A DNA stretch of 64,000 nt, from the NCBI GenBank assembly GCA_027024205.1, contig JALVST010000123.1:1-64000 (forward strand), read 5' to 3'. The translations under genes were made by a program, and so were the position numbers. The stretch's first letter is position 1. Each line of letters opens with the position of its first letter. Of the stretch, positions 26,172 to 34,873 are shown piece after piece. Source of the stretch: Flavobacteriales bacterium (GTDB lineage: Bacteria; Bacteroidota; Bacteroidia; Flavobacteriales; Flavobacteriaceae). The notes under the pieces were generated by a model that saw only the letters and a program-made list of their open reading frames with translations, ran no database searches and was not told the origin of the DNA.

Positions 26172-26344
26172 ATTATGCAAATTTTATTCCTTTTTTTTAC
26201 AAAAAATTTATTTGGGAATTATTTGATTTATAACAAATGAAAAGAAATTTTAAAAAAATCTGTTTTAATTATTTTTTGTTAGTTTGTATTCGTTTTTATT
26301 ACCGCCAACGGTTATCTCTTAATAAAAGCTGTAATTTGCACATT
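26172..26344. other. Intergenic spacer upstream of higBA
   Basis: AT-rich, no supported gene. It contains the right arm of the flanking inverted repeat at 26297-26309. Confidence 0.4.
26297..26309. repeat. Inverted repeat flanking the HigBA cassette, right arm
   Basis: TATTACCGCCAAC, the inverse of 25334-25346. The two arms bracket about 950 bp that hold only the toxin-antitoxin pair. Confidence 0.45.
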
Positions 26345-26433
26345 GGTACGATTTTGTTCTTACGCCCTAATGTAAGTCAGGGTCACTCAGCGACCTTTCG
26401 TCAATTTAAAAGACGTAAATACAGTATGAAACG
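26345..26433. repeat. Composite palindromic repeat, copy 4 with 3' module
   Basis: GGTACGATTTTGTTC...GGTCACTCAGCGACC is a diverged palindrome. It continues into GTCAATTTAAAAGACG and AGTATGAAACG, which are shared with the copy at 58646-58746. Confidence 0.6.
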
Positions 26434-26668
26434 AAAAATATTCATAAAAACACTTAAATATGCAATGAATCACAACAAGTCATTAATTCATCAATATACA
26501 AATCGAACTTATGTTTTGAAACGAAAAGAATTCATAAAATACATTAGTTATCATTGAAGTACGATAAATCATCAATTTCAAAGACGAATATAAGGTATGA
26601 AATAATGAGCAAACATCAAGGAATGCAATACACTATGAACCGGAACAAGTCCTCATTTCCTCAATTCA
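26434..26668. other. Intergenic degenerate modules downstream of parC
   Basis: Three or more degenerate copies of a module containing TCAATTCATCAA, then TATGGTATGAAAC-like sequence. Short open frames here are repeat-derived and not supported as genes. Confidence 0.45.
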
Positions 26669-29308
26669 TCAAAACAAAGTCGGTTGGTCGTTATCATCCG
26701 GTTTCTTTTGTTCTGACTCATCGATCTTTTCTTCGGGTTTTGGAATTTTAATTTCAAACGGAATATCATCCGGATTTTGCTCAACCGGGTCATTTCCTGC
26801 ATCCGGTTCCACACTTTCTACGGTAGGCGGTTCATAAGTCAAAGAAGGCAGGATTTCTATTTTCTTAATTTTTTTCTTACTTAAAAGATTACCTTGCGCT
26901 TTGATACCTTTGATACCGATAAATTCGCCAACATTTATCTCTTGTGGCGGCTTTTGATCTTTGCCACGCTCTTTGGTAAAATGCAGGTTCCAAACCGGTA
27001 ACCAATCATAAGCAATTTGTAAGAGTTGCGCATTTTCAGGGATAAAAGCTTCTTCGCGTTTAAGATCGTCTATCAGAAAACGTTTAATAAAATACCGGTC
27101 TTTATCTTTATCGTAATAGGCGGCGGTAACGGGTTTTCCGGGTTCGTATTTTTCTAGCAAGATCATATTATCCGGAAAATGTTTTTCGAGGTCGGGAATA
27201 AATTTGGAGACACGACCGTCTTTCAAAATCATTACCAGTTGGTCATTGCCGCTGAATTCTCCCAAAAATTTGCCGCGTTCTTCGGTATTGAGGCGTTGTA
27301 CCACTTCGTCAAACCAGATTTTACGAGGTTTTAAGGTCGAAACGCCTGCTTCTTTGAGTTTAATGGTTTTGACAGGCAATTTGGTTACAAGATTGCCCCG
27401 TACACCACGGCCTTTGATAGTCAAATCTTTAAAATCAATATCGAATTTTGTTTTCCGCAAGCTACCGGTTTGTCGCAGGTAAACGGTTACTACTTCGGCT
27501 TCGCCGTTTGGGTTGACAGATAGATATAAAATTTCCGATCCGGGATTGCCGGAAGTTAAGTCATATTCTTTGTCACGGGTTACGCCGCTGACAAAAAAGC
27601 GTTTCATATATGAAGGACCGCGTTTCCCGTCCCGGTATATCATGTTGTAAATTGTGCGTTTATCTTTTTTCTTAAAAACGTTGATGTAAATAATGTCTTT
27701 ACCGAAAAACTTTTTATCGGTCACTTTGGAGACCATCATTTTACCGTCTTTACGTATCACAATAATATCGTCTATATCCGATACATCGGCAACATATTCG
27801 TCTTTACGTAAGGATGTGCCTGCAAAACCTTCTTTACGATTGACATACAATTTGACATTACGCATGACCACTTTGGTCGCTTCGATATCTTCAAAAGCTT
27901 TTATTTCGGTTTTACGTTCCCGTCCTTTGCCGTATTTTTTCTTGATATTTTTAAAGAAGTCAATCGTATAATCGATAATGTGTTCCAGATGATGTTGTTT
28001 CTCGGCAATTTTTTCTTCGATTGCTTCGATATTTTTACGGGCTTTGTCTATATCGTATTTAGAGATTCTCTTGATTTTTATTTCGGTCAGCCGCACGATA
28101 TCTTCTTCGGTAACAGGCCGTTTCAGATGTTTAATGTGCGGTTTTAAACCTTTATCAATAGCTTTGAGAACGCCTTCCCAAGTAGTTTCCTGTTCAATAT
28201 CACGATAGATACGGTTTTCGATAAAGATACGTTCCAACGAAGCGGCATGCCATTGGTCTTGAAGTTCTTGCAATTCGATTTCCAATTCTTGTCGCAACAA
28301 TTCCACGGTGCGCCGGGTCGAGCGTTCCAAAATTTCGCTGACGCCTAAAAACAACGGTTTATTATTTTCTATCACTACGGCCAAAGGAGAAATGGACATT
28401 TCGCAGTTGGTAAATGCATAGAGTGCATCAATGGTTTTATCCGGCGATACGCCCGGTGGTAAGTGCAAACGTATTTCGACATTTTCGCTCGTGTTATCTT
28501 CTATTTTTTTGACTTTTATTTTTCCTTTGTTGTTAGCCTTGATGATACTGTCAATCAGGCTGCCGGTAGTTGTTTTGTAGGGAATTTCGGTAATAACGAG
28601 TGTCTTGTTATTTTCTATTTTGATTTTTGCCCGTATCCGAATTTTACCGCCACGTTTACCGTCGTTGTAATTGCTGACGTCTATCATACCGCCGGTAGGA
28701 AAATCGGGGTACAAGGAAAATTTTTTGCCTTGTAAAACTTTAATAGATGCGTCTATCAGTTCGTTAAAATTGTGGGGCAGAATAGTTGTAGATAGTCCGA
28801 CGGCAATCCCTTCGGCCCCTTGCGCCAAGACGATGGGAAATTTTGCCGGCAGATTGACCGGTTCTTTTTTACGCCCATCGTAAGAAGCCGCCCAAGTAGT
28901 AATTTTCGGATTGAACAACACATCCAAGGCAAATTTTGATAAGCGGGCTTCAATATACCGTGAAGCAGCGGCACTGTCGCCTGTCAAGATATTACCCCAG
29001 TTTCCTTGTGTATCTATCAGCAGGTCTTTTTGTCCCATATTGACCATGGCATCGGCAATGGAGGCGTCGCCGTGCGGGTGGTATTGCATCGTATGTCCGA
29101 CCAGATTGGCAACTTTGTTGTAACGGCCGTCGTGTAATTCACGCATGGCGTGCATAATACGGCGTTGCACAGGCTTAAAACCGTCTTCAATGGCCGGCAC
29201 AGCCCGTTCCAAAATCACATAAGAAGCATAATCCAGAAACCATTCTCTGAATTTGCCTTTGACTTTTTTGATACTTTCTTGTTCGTTATGTTGCTGTTCT
29301 TCGTTCAT
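26669..29308 (-). CDS. parC: DNA topoisomerase IV subunit A ParC
   Basis: An 879-residue type IIA topoisomerase A subunit. The quinolone-determining region reads YHPHGDASIADAM with Ser83, and the catalytic tyrosine is Tyr118 in AAASRYIEARLSKFA. The winged helix, tower and coiled coil follow, then a divergent beta-pinwheel C-terminal domain and an acidic tail (EEKIDESEQKKPDDND). The DNA gate works with ParE to decatenate chromosomes. The N-terminus EWFLDYASYVILERAVP is the Bacteroidota ParC pattern. It follows mazF by 24 bp rather than directly following parE. Confidence 0.93.
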   Translation of the reverse strand: MNEEQQHNEQESIKKVKGKFREWFLDYASYVILERAVPAIEDGFKPVQRRIMHAMRELHDGRYNKVANLVGHTMQYHPHGDASIADAMVNMGQKDLLIDTQGNWGNILTGDSAAASRYIEARLSKFALDVLFNPKITTWAASYDGRKKEPVNLPAKFPIVLAQGAEGIAVGLSTTILPHNFNELIDASIKVLQGKKFSLYPDFPTGGMIDVSNYNDGKRGGKIRIRAKIKIENNKTLVITEIPYKTTTGSLIDSIIKANNKGKIKVKKIEDNTSENVEIRLHLPPGVSPDKTIDALYAFTNCEMSISPLAVVIENNKPLFLGVSEILERSTRRTVELLRQELEIELQELQDQWHAASLERIFIENRIYRDIEQETTWEGVLKAIDKGLKPHIKHLKRPVTEEDIVRLTEIKIKRISKYDIDKARKNIEAIEEKIAEKQHHLEHIIDYTIDFFKNIKKKYGKGRERKTEIKAFEDIEATKVVMRNVKLYVNRKEGFAGTSLRKDEYVADVSDIDDIIVIRKDGKMMVSKVTDKKFFGKDIIYINVFKKKDKRTIYNMIYRDGKRGPSYMKRFFVSGVTRDKEYDLTSGNPGSEILYLSVNPNGEAEVVTVYLRQTGSLRKTKFDIDFKDLTIKGRGVRGNLVTKLPVKTIKLKEAGVSTLKPRKIWFDEVVQRLNTEERGKFLGEFSGNDQLVMILKDGRVSKFIPDLEKHFPDNMILLEKYEPGKPVTAAYYDKDKDRYFIKRFLIDDLKREEAFIPENAQLLQIAYDWLPVWNLHFTKERGKDQKPPQEINVGEFIGIKGIKAQGNLLSKKKIKKIEILPSLTYEPPTVESVEPDAGNDPVEQNPDDIPFEIKIPKPEEKIDESEQKKPDDNDQPTLF

Positions 29309-29332
29309 TCGTATGGAATAAAATATTTTTTT

Positions 29333-29656
29333 TTAATCTACCAAGGTTTCTTTAATGACCGATTTTAATGCTTTTATTTCTGATTTTGAGAGTTCTCCCA
29401 AAGTTTTGATAATACGCTGTTTGTCAATCGTCCGTATTTGATCTACTACAATCCAACTTGTTTTATCATTATATGAAATTTTAACACGGGTTGGATAATT
29501 ATTTGAAGTAGAAGTAAGCGGTACAATTATAATCGTACGAATATGTTTATTCATTTCGTTAGGTGAAACAATGACACAAGGTCTTGTTTTTTTTATTTCA
29601 CTACCAATAGCAGGATCAAGATTTACTAAAATTATTTGGTATTGCTCAAACTTCAT
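29333..29656 (-). CDS. mazF: MazF/PemK-family endoribonuclease toxin
   Basis: A 107-residue toxin with QIILVNLDPAIGSEIKKTRPCVIVSP, TIIIVPLTS and SWIVVDQIRTIDKQRI, the three conserved blocks of MazF/PemK; the Arg of KKTRP and the Thr of PLTS are in the catalytic region. It would cleave mRNA at a short motif when freed from MazE. It overlaps mazE by 4 bp (ATGA). The pair sits between parE and parC. Confidence 0.9.
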   Translation of the reverse strand: MKFEQYQIILVNLDPAIGSEIKKTRPCVIVSPNEMNKHIRTIIIVPLTSTSNNYPTRVKISYNDKTSWIVVDQIRTIDKQRIIKTLGELSKSEIKALKSVIKETLVD

Positions 29657-29892
29657 TCTTCAAAAATTTCATCCTCAAAAATATCATCAATTAACAATTT
29701 ATCATCTTCTTTACGACGCATCTCTTCAAAAGCTTTTTCCCAACCCTGACGAGGGGTTTTTACCGGTTTGATGATGAGATAACCGTTTTTTAAAATCAAT
29801 TCTACTTTATCTTTAATATGGTATTTGTCAAGAATGGTTTTAGGAAGTCTTAAACCTTTTGAATTACCTATTTTGATGATTGACGCTTCCAT
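29653..29892 (-). CDS. mazE: MazE-type antitoxin, AbrB/SpoVT fold
   Basis: A 79-residue protein: the swapped-hairpin DNA-binding domain EASIIKIGNSKGLRLPKTIL, then YHIKDKVELILKNGYLIIKP, and an acidic C-terminal tail (EDDKLLIDDIFEDEIFEE) that would wrap the toxin. It is first in the operon and coupled to mazF. The promoter and dyad at 29906-29928 suggest autorepression. Confidence 0.88.
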   Translation of the reverse strand: MEASIIKIGNSKGLRLPKTILDKYHIKDKVELILKNGYLIIKPVKTPRQGWEKAFEEMRRKEDDKLLIDDIFEDEIFEE

Positions 29893-29905
29893 AATATTTG
29901 CTTTT

Positions 29906-29928
29906 ATGTAATTACAAAGTTAATACAT
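29906..29928. promoter_or_regulatory. mazEF promoter/operator
   Basis: The -7 box TAACTTTG (reverse strand, 29915-29922) ends 22 nt before the mazE ATG. It lies inside an imperfect dyad with ATGTA/TACAT ends, a likely MazE/MazEF binding site. parC, 24 bp after mazF, could also be read from it. Confidence 0.45.
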
Positions 29929-29961
29929 TTTTCAATAAGTTTTACAAAAAAATTTAATCAA

Positions 29962-31827
29962 TTATTCTCTCTCAATCACATCCAATTCAACTTTCAGATT
30001 ATCGATGATAAAGCGTTGACGGTCAGGTGTGTTTTTACCCATATAAAAACTCAATAATTCTTCAATAGACAAATCCGGATCCATCATTACCGGTTCCAAC
30101 CGGATATCTTTACCGATGAAATGCTTAAATTCGTTTGGCGATATTTCCCCCAAACCTTTAAACCGGGTGATTTCCGGTTTACCACGTTTGCTCAATTTTT
30201 TGATAGCCGCTTGCTTTTCTTCTTCACTGTAACAATAAATGGTTTCTTGTTTGTTACGCACGCGGAACAAAGGCGTTTCCAAAATATACAGATGACCTTC
30301 TTTAATCAGTTCGGGAAAGAATTTTAAGAAAAACGTCAAGAGTAACAACCGGATATGCATTCCGTCCACATCGGCGTCGGTGGCAATCACGATATTGTTG
30401 TAACGCAGGTTTTCCAAACCGTCTTCAATATTGAGTGCCGCTTGCAAGAGGTTAAATTCTTCGTTTTCGTAAACGACTTTTTTGGTTAGTCCGTAAGAGT
30501 TGACTGGTTTGCCACGTAAACTGAATACGGCTTGTGTATTGACATCCCGTGATTTGGTTATGGAACCACTCGCCGAATCACCTTCGGTAATAAACAAAGT
30601 GCTTTCGAGTCGGTTTTCTTTTTTTAAGTCGTTGTAATGGACCCGGCAGTCGCGAAGTTTTTTATTATGTAAACTAACTTTTTTGGCGCGTTCACGGGCT
30701 AATTTTCTGATGCCGGACAATTCCTTACGTTCGCGTTCGGCTTGAATGATTTTTTGCAAAATAGCTTCGGCTGTTTCGGGATGTTTGTGCAGGTAATTAT
30801 CCAATTCACGTTTGATAAAATCATTGACATATGTGCGAACGGTAGGCAGGCCGTCTCCCATCTCCGTTGAGCCGAGTTTAGTTTTGGTCTGTGATTCAAA
30901 TACCGGTTCAATCACTTTGATACTGATAGCCGCCACTATGGATTTTCGAATATCCGAAGCATCGTAATTTTTGCCGAAAAAATCACGAATGGTTTTAACG
31001 ACGGCTTCTCTAAATGCCGCTTGATGGGTCCCGCCTTGGGTGGTATGTTGTCCGTTGACAAATGAATAATACACTTCACTGTATTGGGTTTTGCTATGGG
31101 TCATCGCTACTTCGATATCTTGCCCTTTGAGGTGGATAATCGGATAGCGGCGGTCTGATTCGGGAATATTTTCACTCAACAAATCTTTAAGCCCGTTTTC
31201 GCTATAAAATTTTTCGCCGTTAAACCGGATGGTCAGTCCGGTATTGAGATAAATATAGTTTTTGAACATTCGCACGAGGTATTCGGTGCGAAATCTGTAT
31301 TTTGGAAAAATTTCAGGATCGGGAGTAAATTCAACATAAGTACCGTTTTTTTGGGTAGTAGCTTCTAAATCCGACTCTTCAATCAGTTCGCCACGGCTAA
31401 ATACCGCCCATTTGGTTTGTCCGTCTCGAAAAGCTTGTACTTTAAAATATGATGATAAAGCATTCACTGCTTTGGTGCCGACGCCGTTTAACCCGACGGT
31501 TTTTTTAAAAGCACGGGAGTCGTATTTACCACCGGTATTCATTTTAGAAACTACATCAACAAGTTTGCCCAAAGGGATACCCCGTCCGTAATCGCGAACG
31601 GAAACCATAGTGTCATTGAGTTGTACCGTTATGGTTTTGCCGGCTCCCATAACAAATTCGTCAATGGAGTTATCCATTACTTCTTTGACCAAAATGTAGA
31701 TGCCGTCATCAGGAGACGAACCGTCTCCTACCTTCCCGATATACATGCCGGGACGCATACGGATATGCTGTTTCCAGTCAAGCGATTGAATGTGTTCTTC
31801 TGTATATGCCGTTTGTTTTTTTGCCAT
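29962..31827 (-). CDS. parE: DNA topoisomerase IV subunit B ParE
   Basis: A 621-residue GHKL ATPase subunit: EVMDNSIDE with the catalytic Glu49 and Asn53, [11 protein letters not shown], and [18 protein letters not shown]. The transducer domain follows, and then the TOPRIM site with [11 protein letters not shown] and [16 protein letters not shown]. Length fits ParE; GyrB in this phylum is of similar size, but the linkage to parC supports ParE. It powers strand passage by topoisomerase IV. A clear TAnnTTTG box was not found upstream. Confidence 0.93.
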   Translation of the reverse strand: MAKKQTAYTEEHIQSLDWKQHIRMRPGMYIGKVGDGSSPDDGIYILVKEVMDNSIDEFVMGAGKTITVQLNDTMVSVRDYGRGIPLGKLVDVVSKMNTGGKYDSRAFKKTVGLNGVGTKAVNALSSYFKVQAFRDGQTKWAVFSRGELIEESDLEATTQKNGTYVEFTPDPEIFPKYRFRTEYLVRMFKNYIYLNTGLTIRFNGEKFYSENGLKDLLSENIPESDRRYPIIHLKGQDIEVAMTHSKTQYSEVYYSFVNGQHTTQGGTHQAAFREAVVKTIRDFFGKNYDASDIRKSIVAAISIKVIEPVFESQTKTKLGSTEMGDGLPTVRTYVNDFIKRELDNYLHKHPETAEAILQKIIQAERERKELSGIRKLARERAKKVSLHNKKLRDCRVHYNDLKKENRLESTLFITEGDSASGSITKSRDVNTQAVFSLRGKPVNSYGLTKKVVYENEEFNLLQAALNIEDGLENLRYNNIVIATDADVDGMHIRLLLLTFFLKFFPELIKEGHLYILETPLFRVRNKQETIYCYSEEEKQAAIKKLSKRGKPEITRFKGLGEISPNEFKHFIGKDIRLEPVMMDPDLSIEELLSFYMGKNTPDRQRFIIDNLKVELDVIERE

Positions 31828-32026
31828 AAAAAAGTCCGGAATTTATCAGCTCGCAAGATAATAAAGAATAAAATGTATTTGACGTAACAATTGTGAAATT
31901 TATTAACAATCCATTGTTAGTTGAAAGTTTAATGTTAAAAGTTGAAAGTTCGATTTCGAGTTGAGTAAAAAGAACTCATAAAAATTGTTTATTTGGATGG
32001 CTTTGAAATTAAAAAAACACATAAAA
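31828..32026. other. Divergent intergenic region between parE and the blaI-type gene
   Basis: No gene. It includes the degenerate repeat AGTTGAAAGTTTAATGTTAA, a common Bacteroidota spacer repeat also seen near 34505 and 39755. Confidence 0.4.
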
Positions 32027-32080
32027 ACTATAAAAATAGTCAAATAACTACAAAAATAGTTGTGTAACTAAAATAATAGT
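32027..32080. promoter_or_regulatory. Array of three 14-bp operator dyads at 20-bp spacing
   Basis: The sites at 32027-32040, 32047-32060 and 32067-32080 follow ACTAnAAAnnTAGT, and their starts are exactly 20 bp apart, about two helical turns. The third lies between a TTG -33 element (32060-32062) and the -7 box (32083-32090). This fits cooperative repression by the BlaI/MecI-type protein encoded downstream. Confidence 0.65.
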
Positions 32081-32082
32081 TG

Positions 32083-32090
32083 TATGTTTG
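32083..32090 (+). promoter_or_regulatory. -7 promoter box of the blaI-M56 operon
   Basis: TATGTTTG matches TAnnTTTG, with TTG 20 nt upstream, and ends 150 nt before the ATG, predicting a long 5' leader. Confidence 0.6.
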
Positions 32091-32194
32091 CAGTGAAAAT
32101 ACAATTGAAGGTTATTATTTCTGATAATTAAAAAAAAAATAGAAGTGTTATAAAAAATAATCTAGAAAGTCATAAACTATTATCAGATAACGAT

Positions 32195-32234
32195 ATAACC
32201 AAATAACCAAATAACCAAATAACCAGATAACCAT
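32195..32234. repeat. 8-bp tandem repeat (ATAACCAA), five units, just before blaI
   Basis: Three exact ATAACCAA units are followed by ATAACCAG and ATAACCAT, ending 6 bp before the ATG, in the position where a ribosome-binding site would lie. The same octamer is found at 13627-13658. Confidence 0.75.
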
Positions 32235-32240
32235 ATAGTT

Positions 32241-32612
32241 ATGAAACAAAGATTAACCCTGAAAGAAGAAGAATTGATGCAAGTGCTTTGGCGTTTGCAA
32301 AAGGCATTTGTAAAGGAAATTGTAGCAGCATTACCCGAACCGCGTCCGCATTACAATACGGTTTCGACCATTATCAGAAAAATGGTAGATAAGGGATTTG
32401 TCGGTTATGAGAGTTTTGGTAATACGCACCGGTATTATCCGTTGGTGTCAAAAAAAGCTTATACTGAAAATTTTATGCAAAAAGCATTGCGGAATTATTT
32501 TGACAATTCTTATAAAAATATGGTCTCGTTTTTTGCCAAAGAGCAAAAAATCAGTGCTGACGAATTGCGTGAAATTATTGAATTGATTGAAAATCAAAAT
32601 AAGGAGAAATGA
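32241..32612 (+). CDS. BlaI/MecI/CopY-family transcriptional repressor
   Basis: A 123-residue winged-helix repressor: LTLKEEELMQVLWRLQKAFVKEIV, the recognition-helix region PHYNTVSTIIRKMVDKGFVG and a C-terminal dimerisation helix. In related systems the repressor is cleaved by a BlaR1-type M56 peptidase on signal recognition. Here the peptidase gene overlaps by 4 bp, and three dyads precede the promoter, so autoregulation is very likely. Its wider regulon is unknown, and no beta-lactamase is nearby. Confidence 0.9.
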   Translation: MKQRLTLKEEELMQVLWRLQKAFVKEIVAALPEPRPHYNTVSTIIRKMVDKGFVGYESFGNTHRYYPLVSKKAYTENFMQKALRNYFDNSYKNMVSFFAKEQKISADELREIIELIENQNKEK

Positions 32613-34243
32613 ATTTAATTTATATTGTAAAAGTTAGTGCTTTAACTGCTGTTTTGTGGCTGATATACAAATTGTTACTTCGTAAAGACACTTTTTTCAA
32701 TGCGAAGCGGTTTTATTTTATAACCGGTATGTTTATTTCGTTTTTATTGCCTTTGTGGCGCATTAAAAAAGTTATTCCGGTTGACACAACTTCATTACCT
32801 ATTCCTATTAATAATTTGCTTACCGACAAAACTGTGGCTAATAATTTGCAGCAAGGTTTTGATTGGAACAATTTATTGTATGTTTTGTTTGCGGGAACGG
32901 TAGTTTTATTGCTTAAAATGTTGATAGACTTAACCGGTATTTACAGGTTGATTGCGAGAGGTGTCAAAGAGCAAAAAAACGGATTTGTATTAGTTAAAGT
33001 TGACAAAGTCATTTCCCCATTTTCATTTGGAAAATATGTAGTCATTAACCCGAAACAATTTACAGCGGAGGAACAGCAAATGGTAATAGCGCACGAACAG
33101 GTGCACATAAGTCAAAAACACAGTATTGATGTATTGCTTTCTAGTGTTTTTACGGCTCTGCAATGGTACAATCCTTTTGCATGGCTATGGCGCAATGATT
33201 TGATTGAAAATCTTGAATTTATAGCTGATAATCAGGTAGCAAAACAAGTGGCATCAGTCAAAAGTTATCAATATTTGTTATTAAAAACCGGTGTAGAAAA
33301 TCCGTTACCGGCTCTTGTTAATAGTTTTTATAAACCCAATTTAAAAAATAGAATTATGATGTTACAACAACAAAAATCTCAAAGTATTAAATTATTGAAG
33401 TTCGGTATTTTATTGCCGTTAATTGCTCTGTTTCTTTACGGTTTTAATACCGAAAAAGTTTATGCGCAAAATAAATCAAAGCATTACCTTATTGATAAAC
33501 ATACGACTGCAAAACAATTGAAAGAGATAGAAAAAAATATCAATAAAGAAGCTGAAAAATTTAAGGTTCATTTTGGCAACTTAATGTATATAGAGGATAA
33601 TTTGGTAAATGTTGATGTGTCAACCCATTATTTCACTACCGGAAAAGACACTAAATTACGAATCCAAAATGAAAAAGGCATTTTAGAAACTACCTTTTAC
33701 ATTAAAGATGGCATTTTTATTCTTTCTCAAAAAGAAGAAAAGACATTTTCAATATATGATGAAGGTGTAGAGGTGACTACTTCTGATAACAACAGCAAGT
33801 CATTTACTACAAGTTCTCTTCAAGTGAAACATTATACAAAAGATGGCAAAGAAGCCAAAACAAAATCGAATACCGGTGTCATTCATTACCATGAGAAAGA
33901 TTATTTTTACACTAAATCCGGTAATGATTATCGTTTTTTTGATATTTCCGGTTCTGAAACAGACCCGGAAACTTCCAAAGTTTTACTTGATGAATTAACA
34001 AGCAGGCAGATATTCTTGATTGACAGTAGTGTAGTAGATTCAAAAAATCCGCCGCTTTATATATTGGATGGAAAAATTATTTCCAAAAAAGCCGTGGAAA
34101 AACTTCCGGCTGATAATATACTTAAAATCACGGTGTTGAAAGGTGATGCGGCCAAAAAGAAATACGGAGAAAAAGGGAAAAACGGTGTAGTAGAGATTAC
34201 ATCAAAAAAAAAGCTAAACAACCCGTTACATAAAACAAAATAG
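32609..34243 (+). CDS. BlaR1-like M56 membrane metallopeptidase with C-terminal plug-like domain
   Basis: The 544-residue protein has about four membrane helices (near 5-22, 34-51, 90-110 and 268-285). The M56 zinc motif is HEQVH (His162, Glu163, His166) with a further acidic motif ENLEFIADNQVA. The large extracytoplasmic C-terminal part (about 290-544) is not a penicillin-binding sensor. It ends in PLYILDGKIISKKAVEKLP...DAAKKKYGEKGKNGVVEI, a fold like the plug of TonB-dependent receptors. The protease probably cleaves the BlaI-type repressor; the signal sensed is unknown. Confidence 0.88.
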   Translation: MNLIYIVKVSALTAVLWLIYKLLLRKDTFFNAKRFYFITGMFISFLLPLWRIKKVIPVDTTSLPIPINNLLTDKTVANNLQQGFDWNNLLYVLFAGTVVLLLKMLIDLTGIYRLIARGVKEQKNGFVLVKVDKVISPFSFGKYVVINPKQFTAEEQQMVIAHEQVHISQKHSIDVLLSSVFTALQWYNPFAWLWRNDLIENLEFIADNQVAKQVASVKSYQYLLLKTGVENPLPALVNSFYKPNLKNRIMMLQQQKSQSIKLLKFGILLPLIALFLYGFNTEKVYAQNKSKHYLIDKHTTAKQLKEIEKNINKEAEKFKVHFGNLMYIEDNLVNVDVSTHYFTTGKDTKLRIQNEKGILETTFYIKDGIFILSQKEEKTFSIYDEGVEVTTSDNNSKSFTTSSLQVKHYTKDGKEAKTKSNTGVIHYHEKDYFYTKSGNDYRFFDISGSETDPETSKVLLDELTSRQIFLIDSSVVDSKNPPLYILDGKIISKKAVEKLPADNILKITVLKGDAAKKKYGEKGKNGVVEITSKKKLNNPLHKTK

Positions 34244-34312
34244 TCCAATAAGTTTGGTGTTTCCGGCTATGCCGAGAGTCAATAATACTTATCTTTATTG
34301 GACTATTTTTTA
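34241..34312 (+). terminator. Rho-independent terminator after the M56 gene
   Basis: The arm AGTCCAATAAG, beginning at the stop codon, pairs with CTTTATTGGACT, followed by a T-run (TATTTTTTATC). A small inner CCGGCTATGCCGAG hairpin lies in the long loop. Confidence 0.65.
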
Positions 34313-34314
34313 TC

Positions 34315-34346
34315 AGACCTACCGGGTTTTGTAAACCTGGCAGGAC
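34315..34346. repeat. AGACCT-type hairpin repeat
   Basis: AGACCTACCGGGTTT, TGT, then AAACCTGGCAGGACT forms a stem of about 15 bp. This hairpin type is widespread between genes in Bacteroidota. Confidence 0.6.
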
Positions 34347-34537
34347 TATTATCCTCAATTCCTCAAATTAATAGCAGAATTATGGTATAAAGCGTTATAC
34401 AAACATAAAAAGCCAAATTTTCTATGAAGCACAAAAAGTCCTCAATTCCTCAAAATTATAGTTTAAAGCAGTAAACAATCCTCTAAACTCAAAGTATTCT
34501 GTGAAGAATAACTTTTAACATTCAACTTTCAACTCAT
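34347..34537. other. Intergenic degenerate modules
   Basis: No gene. Two diverged copies of the module TCAATTCCTCAAA...TTATGGTATAAAG are present, followed by an AACTTTTAACATTCAACTTT spacer repeat. Confidence 0.4.
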
Positions 34538-34852
34538 TTATTTCCCCTGCCTGTCAATCACATCGAGTTCCGTGGCAAAATAGACCATTTTAGGGCTGAA
34601 TTTGAGGTGTAATTCGTTTAAAATAGGATATAATTCCTTATCGATAAATTGTTTTAAATCTGCCTGATTGTCAGCGGCAAACTGAATTGAGTAGGAGTTA
34701 CCTTGTGCTTCATCGACCATGATTTTGCTGGTTAAAGAAGATTTAAGCAAACCGCTGTTCAGCATTTTGGGGATAAATTGCTTTTTAATATAATCCAGCC
34801 ATTCTTTCTCTATGGATTTTTCGACGTTGAATGTGATGTTGTAAATGTACAT
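34538..34852 (-). CDS. DUF4286 family protein
   Basis: A 104-residue protein of the Bacteroidota DUF4286 family: MYIYNITFNVEKSIEKEWLD, then DEAQGNSYSIQF and LYPILNELHLKFSPKMVYFATELDVI. The alternating strands and helices suggest a small ferredoxin-like fold. No function is established. It lies 21 bp after the unknown membrane-protein gene and may be co-transcribed with it. Confidence 0.85.
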   Translation of the reverse strand: MYIYNITFNVEKSIEKEWLDYIKKQFIPKMLNSGLLKSSLTSKIMVDEAQGNSYSIQFAADNQADLKQFIDKELYPILNELHLKFSPKMVYFATELDVIDRQGK

Positions 34853-34873
34853 AGTATTGATTTCAATTGTTAT

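Noticed and set aside
26237-26751. Two overlapping forward frames (106 and 65 codons) downstream of parC
   Set aside because: They run through the composite repeat and degenerate AT-rich modules, their translations show no domain, and the second runs into parC on the other strand. Not supported as genes.
32027-32080. Regular 20-bp repeats resembling a CRISPR array
   Set aside because: The repeats are 14-bp dyads with 6-bp spacers over a promoter, far too short for CRISPR, and there are no cas genes.
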